DNA of 64,000 bases. Origin: Bdellovibrionales bacterium. Its GTDB lineage: Bacteria; Bdellovibrionota; Bdellovibrionia; Bdellovibrionales; UBA1609. Made by a program: the position numbers and the translations under genes. The notes under the pieces are model-generated. The model worked only from the letters and a program-made list of their open reading frames with translations. It did not search any database and had not been told where the DNA came from. Below, piece after piece: positions 36,014 through 44,300 of the stretch (the first letter of the stretch is position 1; every line of letters begins with the position of its first letter). Where the stretch lies: assembly GCA_023301025.1 (NCBI GenBank), contig JALZUR010000020.1, positions 62,001 through 126,000 on the forward strand. Reading direction: 5' to 3'.

Positions 36014-36068
36014 GTCTTCCTCATTTTAAATATAAATATATTAACTAAATTTTCTTACTTAATAACTT

Positions 36069-36722
36069 TTAAGCAGATTTTTTAGAACTATTACTGTCAT
36101 AAACACGGCCAGATAGTAAATCCATAATTTTTGATGATTGCTCTACACACTCATTCAAAATTTGATTCTGTTTGGCATGTAAAACTGAGTAAGCCATCAT
36201 AACAGGGATCGCTACAGTTAAACCTAAAGCTGTTGTGTTCATGGCAAGTGAAATACCCTGTGCTAAAAGCTCACCTTTTTTAGCTGGATCTGCATTCGCA
36301 ACCGCTTCAAAAGATAATATCAGTCCAGTAATTGTTCCTAAAAGACCAACTAATGTTACAACATTTGAAATCATAGCTAAATGACCTAATCTTTTTGTAA
36401 CTTTTGGCAGTATTTCTGAAAATGAAATTTCCATACCTTTTCTTATTGAATCTTCATCACGATCTGCTCTTTCAACAATAGCTTTCACAATGTGAGCTAC
36501 TGGTGCTTTTCTGTTTGCATCACTAAAAGTGATTGCTTCTTCAACTTGACCAGAAACAATCAGACTTCTTACTTGTGAGATAAACTCATCAGTCTTAATT
36601 GATAGATCAAAATATAGTGTTTTTGTTCTTTCGATCACCAAGCCCAGTGCTACTACTGCCATAACGACAATAACTAAACCGGCTATACCGCTTGATAAGA
36701 TCATTTCTATTATACCTTGCAT
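36069..36722 (-). CDS. aglR: MotA/TolQ/ExbB proton channel of the gliding motor (AglR-like)
   Basis: The protein of about 217 residues has three transmembrane segments (about 7-27, 110-135 and 155-180) and the family pattern VTLVGLLGTITGLILSFEAVA and GISLAMNTTALGLTVAIPVMMAYSVL. With the two ExbD proteins it would form the proton-driven stator that powers surface movement, as AglR does with AglQ and AglS. ATG 36720-36722 is chosen because AAGGAG lies 8 nt upstream; the longer TTG start at 36743 includes that site. Confidence 0.88.
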   Translation of the reverse strand: MQGIIEMILSSGIAGLVIVVMAVVALGLVIERTKTLYFDLSIKTDEFISQVRSLIVSGQVEEAITFSDANRKAPVAHIVKAIVERADRDEDSIRKGMEISFSEILPKVTKRLGHLAMISNVVTLVGLLGTITGLILSFEAVANADPAKKGELLAQGISLAMNTTALGLTVAIPVMMAYSVLHAKQNQILNECVEQSSKIMDLLSGRVYDSNSSKKSA

Positions 36723-36754
36723 GGTGATGCTCCTTTGCTCCAATGCTTTACTCG

Positions 36755-37699
36755 TTAATTGTTTAACTCGTATTTTATTTCTATAATGTCATTCGGCTTA
36801 GGTTTGTAATCACCTAAGAGCAGTAGGGTTTTTGTTTCACTTTTATACACCCAACCGTTTATTTCATCCTGAGGTACCTCTGATCCATTAAGGATTACAG
36901 AGATAGTCTCGACTAAAGGCCAATTTTCAAATATAAATTCGTTAAGTACCGACTGAAGTCTTATTGTAATCTGATTCATAAAAGAATCGAACTCTGTATA
37001 GCAAATGGTATCCACAACACCATTCGAATATTTTGAAAGTTCCATGTATCTGAGACCTGCACCTGAATAGTTTCCAAAAGTTCTACACCTAGAATCTGTT
37101 ATGTCTGTGACTCCAATAAAATTAGAAATCCAATTTTGCTTCTCGTTTGTATTTTCACCCTTAAGTTCATTTAAAAAATTATAATATTCAGAAACAGCAC
37201 CAAGACTTACATCTTGATCATCACTAATAAAAACAATCACCAAAAGAGCATCTTCTCTTAAAAAATTATCTTTATTTTTTTCTAAAGAACTCCTCATAGA
37301 AGAAAGCCCAACTTCAAAGTTGTTACCACTACCACCTAGTCTTACTAATGACTCAAGTTTCTTAACTGAATCTTCTGAATTAGGAGTTACGATTAAACCT
37401 GATTGGGCTAAATCTCCTTGTTCACCGCCTGAAGAGCCATCCATCGTAGTTGCAGCAACTCTGTAATCAGTTTTAGAGTCTATAAGTCCTTGATGAAATT
37501 GACTCATATATCCAGCGATTCTATTTTGATGTCTTTCCATAGTGGTTGAAGAGTTGTCTACAACCCACAAAATATCTACTTTGTTATTATAAGTGGCTAG
37601 AGCAGAGACCGATTGAAGTTTTGATACACTTTCAAAACTCTGTTCTGTACAAGCTATCAAAGATGCTGCAATAAAGAATACAGTTAGTTTTTTTCTCAT
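36755..37699 (-). CDS. cglB: CglB-like VWA-domain lipoprotein, first gene of the gliding operon
   Basis: The protein of about 314 residues has a signal with lipobox (FFIAASLIAC, Cys about 17), then a VWA domain (about 38-240) starting VDILWVVDNSSTTM, whose DxSxT MIDAS can bind a divalent ion. A small C-terminal domain follows (SVILNGSEVPQDEINGWVYK...). In Myxococcus CglB, an outer-membrane VWA lipoprotein, is the adhesin of gliding focal adhesions; location beside the motor genes suggests the same role. ATG 37697-37699 is preferred: GGGAGAGG lies 5 nt upstream, while the GTG at 37714 reads through that site. Confidence 0.7.
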   Translation of the reverse strand: MRKKLTVFFIAASLIACTEQSFESVSKLQSVSALATYNNKVDILWVVDNSSTTMERHQNRIAGYMSQFHQGLIDSKTDYRVAATTMDGSSGGEQGDLAQSGLIVTPNSEDSVKKLESLVRLGGSGNNFEVGLSSMRSSLEKNKDNFLREDALLVIVFISDDQDVSLGAVSEYYNFLNELKGENTNEKQNWISNFIGVTDITDSRCRTFGNYSGAGLRYMELSKYSNGVVDTICYTEFDSFMNQITIRLQSVLNEFIFENWPLVETISVILNGSEVPQDEINGWVYKSETKTLLLLGDYKPKPNDIIEIKYELNN

Positions 37700-37764
37700 A
37701 AAGCCCTCTCCCACCTTTCGTTAGGTAAGATCGGCAAATCAAAATGATACGGATATAGATATTC

Positions 37765-37800
37765 AAAAAGACTGGGCTTAAGGTTTACCCCTTAAAGCCC
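37765..37800 (-). terminator. Rho-independent terminator of the phnDCE-like operon
   Basis: On the minus strand a GC-rich hairpin (37790-37800 pairing with 37774-37783, GGGCTTTAAGG with CCTTAAGCCC, one bulge) is followed by a short spacer and TCTTTTTG. It lies after the permease stop and before the gliding operon, so the two operons are separate transcripts. The promoter of the gliding operon must lie in 37700-37770. Confidence 0.75.
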
Positions 37801-37868
37801 AAACTATTCTTAAATCTCAAAACTAGAATATTTTAGAGTATAATATCTATTTTATAAACAAAACTTAG

Positions 37869-38897
37869 CTATTTTATAGCTTCACGAATATATGCAGATG
37901 ATGTATCTAAGACCCAAACTACAACAGCGATGACGACTACGATACAACCAACCTCTTGCCAAAGCGCCTGACCCTGATACTGGATAAGCATGGTTCCAAT
38001 ACCACCTCCACCAACTAGACCGATAACTGTGGCCATTCTAACATTAATGTCCCAGCGGTAAATTGTAAAAGATATGTAAGGCAAAACAATTTGCGGAACT
38101 ATACCAAAAAGAACTGTTTGAAGTGTACTAGCTCCTGTTGCCCTTATTCCTTCAACTGGTCCATCAGATATGCACTCAACAATTTCTGAGTACTGTTTGG
38201 TTAGAGAAGCCAAAGAGTGAAGCATTAAAGCCATCATTCCTGCAAAAGGCCCAATTCCAACCCATACAGAAAAGATGATCGCCCATATAAGTGGCTCTAC
38301 TGATCTTACAATATTTAAAAATGTTCTTAAACTAAGGTAACACACAAAAGCTGTTGGATGAGTCATAACGTTTTTTGCACCCAAGAATGATAAAAGAAAT
38401 GCAAAAGGAGCAGCAATAAATGTAGCTAAAAATGCAATATAAATTGTTTCAATGATAGCTAAAATTGCTTTTGGTAAAATATCAAAATTAGGATTAAAAA
38501 TTCCAGAAAAAAGTCTCATTGCTCCAGAGATACCGTCACGATCTACTAGATCTATAAAAGAAGCCTGGGTCATAACGACTGAAGCTACCAATGTACCCAG
38601 TATAATAAGGCTTAAACACTTTCTCCAAAACGTTTTTTTAAATTTTGACGTGTATTGGGCATAAGGCTCAAAGAGAAGTGAACCTAGTGTTTTTAAAGAT
38701 ACAAAAATAAAAAGCTGAGAAAACACATAACCCAAAGCTACAAAAATAAAAAAAAGAGACGTTATAGTCTTACCAACAAGGTATACACTTTTATCAAAAG
38801 ACTCCGCAAAAAAGTACATAGGTAAAAAGTAGATAAGACTAAAAAGGTACGCATTAAAAAAAGTATCGAATAAAATTCGCTTAGATATCAACTTCAT
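37869..38897 (-). CDS. phnE: Phosphonate-type ABC transporter permease
   Basis: The protein of about 342 residues has six or more transmembrane segments and the binding-protein-dependent permease signature EGIRATGASTLQTVLFGIVPQIVLPYISFTIYRW (about 255-295). It moves its substrate through the inner membrane, powered by the PhnC-like ATPase. ATG 38895-38897 is chosen since AAGGG of the preceding gene end lies about 10 nt upstream; two GTG codons before it are alternatives. It is the last gene of the operon and is followed by a strong terminator. Confidence 0.85.
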   Translation of the reverse strand: MKLISKRILFDTFFNAYLFSLIYFLPMYFFAESFDKSVYLVGKTITSLFFIFVALGYVFSQLFIFVSLKTLGSLLFEPYAQYTSKFKKTFWRKCLSLIILGTLVASVVMTQASFIDLVDRDGISGAMRLFSGIFNPNFDILPKAILAIIETIYIAFLATFIAAPFAFLLSFLGAKNVMTHPTAFVCYLSLRTFLNIVRSVEPLIWAIIFSVWVGIGPFAGMMALMLHSLASLTKQYSEIVECISDGPVEGIRATGASTLQTVLFGIVPQIVLPYISFTIYRWDINVRMATVIGLVGGGGIGTMLIQYQGQALWQEVGCIVVVIAVVVWVLDTSSAYIREAIK

Positions 38898-38908
38898 AGA
38901 CACCACCC

Positions 38909-39670
38909 TTAGACTTTTCTAGCCTCTTCACCATAAATTTCTTTAAACCAGTCTTCATTAATTTTTTCAGGGCTTCCCTCAAAAACAAGAGTTCCATCTT
39001 TTAGTGCAATTGTTCTATCAGAATACGACTTTACTAAATCCAAGTGATGAAGGTTACACAAAACTGTAATACCAAGCTCTTTATTGATCTGCTTCAAATA
39101 GTCCATAATTGTGTGACTTAAAGCAGGATCTAAGCTTGCAACAGGCTCATCGGCTAATAAAATATCTGGGTTTTGCATTAGTGTTCTTGCAATGGCTACC
39201 CTTTGCTGTTGTCCACCAGACAACTGATCAGCCCTAGTCTTAGCTTTACTCTCTAGGCCTACAAGCTTTAAATACTCATAGGCTTTTTCAACATCTTCTT
39301 TAGCGAATGCTCCAAACAAACTTTTAAAAAAAGAGGTTCTAGAAAGAGCGCCCATTAACACATTTGTTAAAACTGTATTTCTACCGACCAAATTAAATTT
39401 CTGAAAAATCATGGCTACATTAGATCTTAAAGTAGAGATTTCTCTTCCTTTGAACTTCAAGACGTCACTGCCTTTGTAAGAGATCACTCCACGTGTCGGA
39501 GTATTTAATCTATTTATACTTCTTAAAAGAGTTGATTTACCAGAGCCACTTAAGCCAATGATGGCTAGAAACTCACCTTCATAAACCTTTAAGCTCACAC
39601 CTTTTAAAGCTTGAACACCATTTGGAAACGTCATTTCTAAATTTTGAATATCAAGTATTTCTTTTGACAT
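38909..39670 (-). CDS. phnC: Phosphonate-type ABC transporter ATP-binding protein
   Basis: The ATPase of about 253 residues has Walker A GLSGSGKSTL, Q-loop MIFQKFNLVGRNTVLTNVLMG (a PhnC-type feature), signature LSGGQQQRVAIAR and Walker B DILLADEPVASLDP. It energises uptake by the PhnE-like permease. ATG 39668-39670 starts one base after the PhnD stop (TAATATG); a TTG four codons earlier is less likely. No C-P lyase or phosphonatase gene accompanies it. Confidence 0.9.
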   Translation of the reverse strand: MSKEILDIQNLEMTFPNGVQALKGVSLKVYEGEFLAIIGLSGSGKSTLLRSINRLNTPTRGVISYKGSDVLKFKGREISTLRSNVAMIFQKFNLVGRNTVLTNVLMGALSRTSFFKSLFGAFAKEDVEKAYEYLKLVGLESKAKTRADQLSGGQQQRVAIARTLMQNPDILLADEPVASLDPALSHTIMDYLKQINKELGITVLCNLHHLDLVKSYSDRTIALKDGTLVFEGSPEKINEDWFKEIYGEEARKV

Positions 39671-39671
39671 A

Positions 39672-40574
39672 TTATTTTTCAACTATCTTTTCAACATTTT
39701 GATCTAGACTTTTTAAAAGGTCTCTTACTGGATCATAAAAAGAGTCATCTATTTTTTTCAAACCATCTACAAGGTAGAGATCTTCAAATGTCTGCATGCC
39801 TTGAGGAGTTTTAACAAACGTTATAAGGGCTTCAATAATTTTATTAGTGACTTCAATATCCATACCTTTCCGAAAAATTATAGGGTCATTAGGTATGGAC
39901 TCTGTAAGACTTAAAATTTTAACCTTACTCACGACATCTGGAAACTGGGTCTTAACTAAGCGTCTAGCATCTTGAACTTTGCCATCTTTTTCAGGTGAGT
40001 AAAACGTTGCCCCTGCATCAACTTGCTTTTGATAAACCATAGTGACAACAGAATCGTGTTTTTGTGCAAAAGTTTTTTGCCCTAACTTTATCCCCTTCTT
40101 TTTAAATAGATCTTCAGCTAGCAAGTAACCAGAGGCTGACGAAGGGTCTACGTAGCCAAACTTTCTTCCTTTTAGCTCTTCCAGAGTATTAATTCCAGAA
40201 TCAACATGCGTAATTATCTGTGACCTGTAGGTGTCTCTTCCAAAACGCGTAACCATTAACTTGGCTTCAGCCCCATATTTATTATGAGCAAGAAGGTAAC
40301 CAAAAGTGTTCATTACAGAAACGTCTGCTTTTTTTGTTCCAAAAGCTTCAACAACTGCAATGTAACTCGATGGAACTGAAAGCTTAATCTTTAAACCAGA
40401 AAATTCTTCTAAAGCAGTTTTTAACACTTTAGATTTATCTTTTAACATTTGAGCATCTACAGAGGGAATAAGGAATAGTTTAACAGGGTTTTTTTCTGTA
40501 CCCAAAGCGCCTCTATCAACAGTGCAAGATGACAGATAAAAGAAAAAGAACATTAAACACAGCTGTCTGATCAT
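39672..40574 (-). CDS. phnD: PhnD-family phosphate/phosphonate-binding lipoprotein
   Basis: The 300-residue protein has a lipobox (MFFFFYLSSC, Cys about 17) and a PhnD-type binding fold: KNPVKLFLIPSVDAQ, VPSSYIAVVEAFGTKKADVSVM, GKKFGYVDPSSASGYL-like segment at about 150-165, and DAGATFYSP. The family binds phosphonates, phosphite or phosphate esters; the ligand cannot be named. It is the first gene of the operon, divergent from a HAD gene with only 51 bp between the starts. Confidence 0.87.
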   Translation of the reverse strand: MIRQLCLMFFFFYLSSCTVDRGALGTEKNPVKLFLIPSVDAQMLKDKSKVLKTALEEFSGLKIKLSVPSSYIAVVEAFGTKKADVSVMNTFGYLLAHNKYGAEAKLMVTRFGRDTYRSQIITHVDSGINTLEELKGRKFGYVDPSSASGYLLAEDLFKKKGIKLGQKTFAQKHDSVVTMVYQKQVDAGATFYSPEKDGKVQDARRLVKTQFPDVVSKVKILSLTESIPNDPIIFRKGMDIEVTNKIIEALITFVKTPQGMQTFEDLYLVDGLKKIDDSFYDPVRDLLKSLDQNVEKIVEK

Positions 40575-40625
40575 ATTTAGCCCCCTCGGACTTGTATAAT
40601 AAAGGATTAACTCTACATTTACCTC

Positions 40626-41345
40626 ATGGATAGATTGATCTCAAGGCTCGACAAGGCTCTCAATCAACAAAAATCAATAACACTTATTTTTGATATTGAT
40701 TCTACGATATTTGACGTGACGCCAAGAAACCAAGATATTTTAAATCTTTTTCTGCACACTAAAGAGGACATCAGTAACAATTACACTCTCAATCCATTCG
40801 ATTGGGGAATAGAACGTTTCTTAAAAGATAACAATTCAGAAAAAATTAAAAAAAATGCGAAACAATTTTGGTCCAAACATTTTTTTTCAGGCACATTTTT
40901 AAATTCAGATGTGCCCTATCCGATGGCTATTGAGTCTATCCGAAATTTTAGTCAGCTTGGCTTTGAGATTCTTTATCTAACAGGTAGAGACTCTTTTAGA
41001 ATGCGAGAAGGGACATTAAAACAACTCAAGCACTGGAAACTCCCACTAATTGCCAATAACGACCTAATAACAAAACCTAATAAAAACCTCAAAGATGGCC
41101 CATATAAAGCGGAATCCATCAAAAATATAATAAAGAATAGACATAAAAAAACTGAATTTTTATTTTTTGACAATGAACCAGTCGTTATAGATCACTGCCA
41201 GTTTTTAGACTTAGAAAATTATGAGGCTTTTTATATTGAAAGTACGCATTCTAATAGGATGTCTCCTAATTCCTCATGGAGTAAAATTCCTGTCGAGTCT
41301 TATCCACAGATCTTTCAATATACTATAAATAAAGGTGCCGTTTAA
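40626..41345 (+). CDS. HAD-superfamily phosphatase-like protein
   Basis: The 239-residue protein has motif I LIFDIDSTIFDV (DxDST), motif II EILYLTGRDS, a Lys-containing stretch near GPYKAES and motif IV FLFFDNEPVVID. These residues are what a HAD phosphatase needs. A helical region (about 30-100) may form a cap. The substrate is unknown. The stop overlaps the ATG of the methyltransferase gene (TAATG), so a functional link with it is possible. Confidence 0.75.
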   Translation: MDRLISRLDKALNQQKSITLIFDIDSTIFDVTPRNQDILNLFLHTKEDISNNYTLNPFDWGIERFLKDNNSEKIKKNAKQFWSKHFFSGTFLNSDVPYPMAIESIRNFSQLGFEILYLTGRDSFRMREGTLKQLKHWKLPLIANNDLITKPNKNLKDGPYKAESIKNIIKNRHKKTEFLFFDNEPVVIDHCQFLDLENYEAFYIESTHSNRMSPNSSWSKIPVESYPQIFQYTINKGAV

Positions 41346-42022
41346 TGGGCTTAACACTAATAGCCTCACCCATAGGCAATGCAGACGATATCACTTTAAG
41401 AGCTCTTAATAAACTTAAAAATTCACCATGCATTATTGGAGAGGAGATAAGAACGCTCAGAAGAAGACTTTCCAAATGGGATGTGGCTTTTAGAGAAAAA
41501 AAACTTTTAACTTTAAATGAACATACTGATGAGGCCTCTTTAGAAGAACTTTTAAAAGTTTGTATTGAAAGTGATACTTGCTTTCTATCAGACTGCGGGA
41601 CTCCTAGCTTTTTTGATCCAGGTTTTGAACTGGTGAAACTTTGTAGAAAAAACAAAGTGTCTGTTAACTCCCTACCAGGAGTGAGTTCTTTATCGGCTCT
41701 TTTCCCTTTCTTGCCCGTAAAAACTCAAAGATTTGATATTTTAGGTTTTCCTCCACAAAAAGAACAAGAAAGACAAAAATTTTTCTCAAGCCTTAAAAAC
41801 AAAAAAGTCCCTTTCTTTATTTTAGATACACCCTACAGACTTAAAAAAACTTTAACAGATATTCTTAAATACTTTCCAAACTCTCAAATTGTTCTGGGAA
41901 TCAATTTAACATGTGAAAATGAACGTGTTTTACAAGGAACTATTAAAGAGTGCATAGAGAAGACAAAAGACATAAATAAAGAAAACTTTGTTTTGATGCT
42001 CTACCCAGATGGCTTTAAATAA
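41345..42022 (+). CDS. rsmI: RsmI-type tetrapyrrole-methylase-fold rRNA methyltransferase, short form
   Basis: The 225-residue protein has the RsmI layout: LIASPIGNADDITLRAL at the N-terminus, GEEIRTLRRRL, LSDCGTPSFFDPGFELV and SLPGVSSLSALFPF, then DTPYRLKKTLTDI. RsmI methylates the ribose of C1402 in 16S rRNA with SAM. It lacks the usual C-terminal 50 or so residues, and the GTP/AP-like GPSA is GVSS, so it is either a short orthologue or a close paralogue with another RNA target. Confidence 0.75.
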   Translation: MGLTLIASPIGNADDITLRALNKLKNSPCIIGEEIRTLRRRLSKWDVAFREKKLLTLNEHTDEASLEELLKVCIESDTCFLSDCGTPSFFDPGFELVKLCRKNKVSVNSLPGVSSLSALFPFLPVKTQRFDILGFPPQKEQERQKFFSSLKNKKVPFFILDTPYRLKKTLTDILKYFPNSQIVLGINLTCENERVLQGTIKECIEKTKDINKENFVLMLYPDGFK

Positions 42023-42028
42023 AATTGA

Positions 42029-42547
42029 TTAGTGAGCTTTTTTAGTTGCTACATTTACTGCAGGCATTCCTACCATAATAGAATTTTCATCACAGTCTGT
42101 TAAAACTAAAGCTCCGGCACCAATTTTAGCTCCATCGCCGACAACAACAGCCCCTAATACTTTGGCTCCAGCTCCTACAACAACAGAGTTTCCAAGACTT
42201 GGATGTCTTTTGACTCTACCCTCTTTAACAACACCCCCTAACGTTACGCCGTGATAAACCATACAGTTATCACCTACAACTGTTGTCTCACCAATCACCA
42301 CACCCATGCCATGGTCTATAATAAAATTTTTCCCAATTTTGGCACCCGGATGTATTTCGATACCCGTAAACCATCTAGAAAACTCACTCACAAAACGTGA
42401 TAAAAAAAACAAGCGCAACTTATATAAAAAATGTGAAAGCCTGTGAAAAAAAATCGCTCTTGGACCTGGGAGCAAGAGTAAGATTTCTAATGATGAGCGT
42501 ATACTTGGATCATTTTTTTTGTAGGCTTTAAGAAAACTCTTGAGCAT
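42029..42547 (-). CDS. cysE: Serine O-acetyltransferase (CysE/EpsC type)
   Basis: The 172-residue left-handed beta-helix enzyme makes O-acetylserine for cysteine synthesis. Seen: an N-terminal helical part (SLEILLLLPGPRAIFFHRLSHFLY) and hexapeptide repeats with GIEIHPGAKIGKNFIIDHGMGVVIGETTVVGD, where the catalytic His and Asp lie, then the acetyl-CoA loop VTLGGVVKEGRVKRHPSLG. It is the short EpsC form. It is the last gene of the minus-strand series and meets the rsmI gene tail to tail with only 6 bp between. Confidence 0.9.
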   Translation of the reverse strand: MLKSFLKAYKKNDPSIRSSLEILLLLPGPRAIFFHRLSHFLYKLRLFFLSRFVSEFSRWFTGIEIHPGAKIGKNFIIDHGMGVVIGETTVVGDNCMVYHGVTLGGVVKEGRVKRHPSLGNSVVVGAGAKVLGAVVVGDGAKIGAGALVLTDCDENSIMVGMPAVNVATKKAH

Positions 42548-42569
42548 TCACCCTCTTCAAAGTTAAAGA

Positions 42570-44276
42570 TTATTCAACCTGAAGAGTATGGCTTAGCTTT
42601 TTAAAACTCACAAGATTTTTCGAATACTGCTTAGACTTTTCATAAAAAGACTCAGCTTTTACCTCTTTTTCTAGAAAATGATACTCTTTAGATAAACCAG
42701 AAAGTGCCGTAGGAGCATAAGGTTCTAATTCTAAAGCTTTTAACCAGTATTCTTCAGCACATACATAATTGCCATTACGATGACAAAATCTAGCCTGAAC
42801 AAAAAACTTCACAGGACTTAAAGGTAAACTTACCCTTTCAATAGATTTAACTAAAAACTCATTTGCTTTTAAAGTGTTGCCAAGCTTATCAAAGATAAAA
42901 CTAACTAGAGCTAACATATTTGTATCGCCAAAAGCTACAGTAGGAAGCTCAATGCTGCTTAAGCTGTCTTTATTTTCAAGAAGCTGACAGCTTAGTTGAA
43001 TGTACTTTGATCTTTTTAATCCACCACAATACTCTAAAAACCTAAGACTCATTTCGTTATCAATATAGGGGGAATCAAACTTATCAAAAACAATCTCAGG
43101 ATCATAAGACAAAAATCTATCTTCTAAGTCTGGAAAACTATAAGCATCTAACTTTTGTGTATCTATCAACCAAAAAGCAAGTATAGACACTTCATATTTG
43201 TAAACTGACTCTGAATTTAAAACATTATTAATAAAAGACGCTACTTTTAAATACTCTTTTTCTACAGCATTTACTTCAATTAAACTTTGGATCCATGCAT
43301 CCAAATAATAAAAAATTGAGGCTTCGAGTTGATCTGCATTTTTAAAACTTAAGATGCTTTCAAACAGATATCTTGATTGTGACCACTCACCTTGAAGATG
43401 CTCAAGCATAGCCAAATTAAAGACAGACTCATATTTTAGAATGTTAGCGTCAGTATCAATTGTTTTAAGAGTATTTTCAGCGTTAACAAAATCCTCTTCA
43501 AAAAGATGAGCAACAGCTTTTAGATTGATCCAAACATTAGATTTTTGCTGCACAGGGGCAACACTATCAAGCAAAGACAAAACTAATTTTGAGTCTTTTG
43601 TATTTTTTAAGACAAGTGCCGCATATTTTAAAGGATGATCATCTTGGAATTTTTCTCTCATTTTAAAAAGTTTATAAGATTTTGAATACTCTCCAAATGA
43701 CCATGCGAGTATGGGATCTTCTTCAGATTTTTTAGTAAAGGTATCAGTTATGTACGTGCTTATTTGATCTTTCATTAAAAAGGCAGTCGTACAAACGGCA
43801 AACACAAGAACCAAAGTAAAAATAAAAAATACTTTTTTAAACTTACCCTTAGACAAGGGTTGAACAACTGAACCAAGAGGAGAATCAAAAGAACCACCTA
43901 GCCCACCGTCATTGGAGGTTAATAAATCCTCTCTGGAAAGTTGAGGAATCTGTAAAGTGTTTGTCATTGGATCAAGGCTTTTTAACTCCCTAGTCTTATC
44001 GTCTAAAACTACTTCAGCACCCTCAGTTAAAGTGCCACTAGTTTGAGTTCCAGCCCCATTTTTTTTCCTGCTGTCATTTATTTTACGTTGAAGCTCAATG
44101 GCTCTCATAAAATCTTTTAAATCTCTGATGTAGCACCATCGACCTCTAGGCAAGCAGGCTTCATCAATTTCACTAACACGCCCCTTAGTAATAAGGTCAA
44201 CAACCTTATCTGTTTTAAAAGGACCGTAAAGGGTCTGCTCAATTCTTAATAACCAATACTTCTGCTTCTCATCCAC
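42570..44276 (-). CDS. GYF-like domain / transmembrane / TPR protein
   Basis: The 568-residue protein starts with a GYF_2-like domain (about 5-60, KYWLLRIEQTLYGPFKTDKVVDLITKG...). A polar linker, one transmembrane helix (about 146-168, VFFIFTLVLVFAVCTTAFLM) and a long periplasmic TPR-like part follow (HLQGEWSQSRYLFESIL; HRNGNYVCAEEYWLKALELEPYAPTALSGL). GYF domains occur in the Myxococcus gliding protein GltJ (AgmX), so a link to the gliding machine is possible, but here the gene lies between purH and cysE. Function is unknown. Confidence 0.65.
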   Translation of the reverse strand: MDEKQKYWLLRIEQTLYGPFKTDKVVDLITKGRVSEIDEACLPRGRWCYIRDLKDFMRAIELQRKINDSRKKNGAGTQTSGTLTEGAEVVLDDKTRELKSLDPMTNTLQIPQLSREDLLTSNDGGLGGSFDSPLGSVVQPLSKGKFKKVFFIFTLVLVFAVCTTAFLMKDQISTYITDTFTKKSEEDPILAWSFGEYSKSYKLFKMREKFQDDHPLKYAALVLKNTKDSKLVLSLLDSVAPVQQKSNVWINLKAVAHLFEEDFVNAENTLKTIDTDANILKYESVFNLAMLEHLQGEWSQSRYLFESILSFKNADQLEASIFYYLDAWIQSLIEVNAVEKEYLKVASFINNVLNSESVYKYEVSILAFWLIDTQKLDAYSFPDLEDRFLSYDPEIVFDKFDSPYIDNEMSLRFLEYCGGLKRSKYIQLSCQLLENKDSLSSIELPTVAFGDTNMLALVSFIFDKLGNTLKANEFLVKSIERVSLPLSPVKFFVQARFCHRNGNYVCAEEYWLKALELEPYAPTALSGLSKEYHFLEKEVKAESFYEKSKQYSKNLVSFKKLSHTLQVE

Positions 44277-44300
44277 AAAGCTCTAGCCTCCACTCAAGTT

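Noticed and set aside
40575-40625. Pho box upstream of the phnD-like gene
   Set aside because: No direct repeat of the CTGTCAT type is visible in the 51-bp gap, so phosphate control cannot be claimed.
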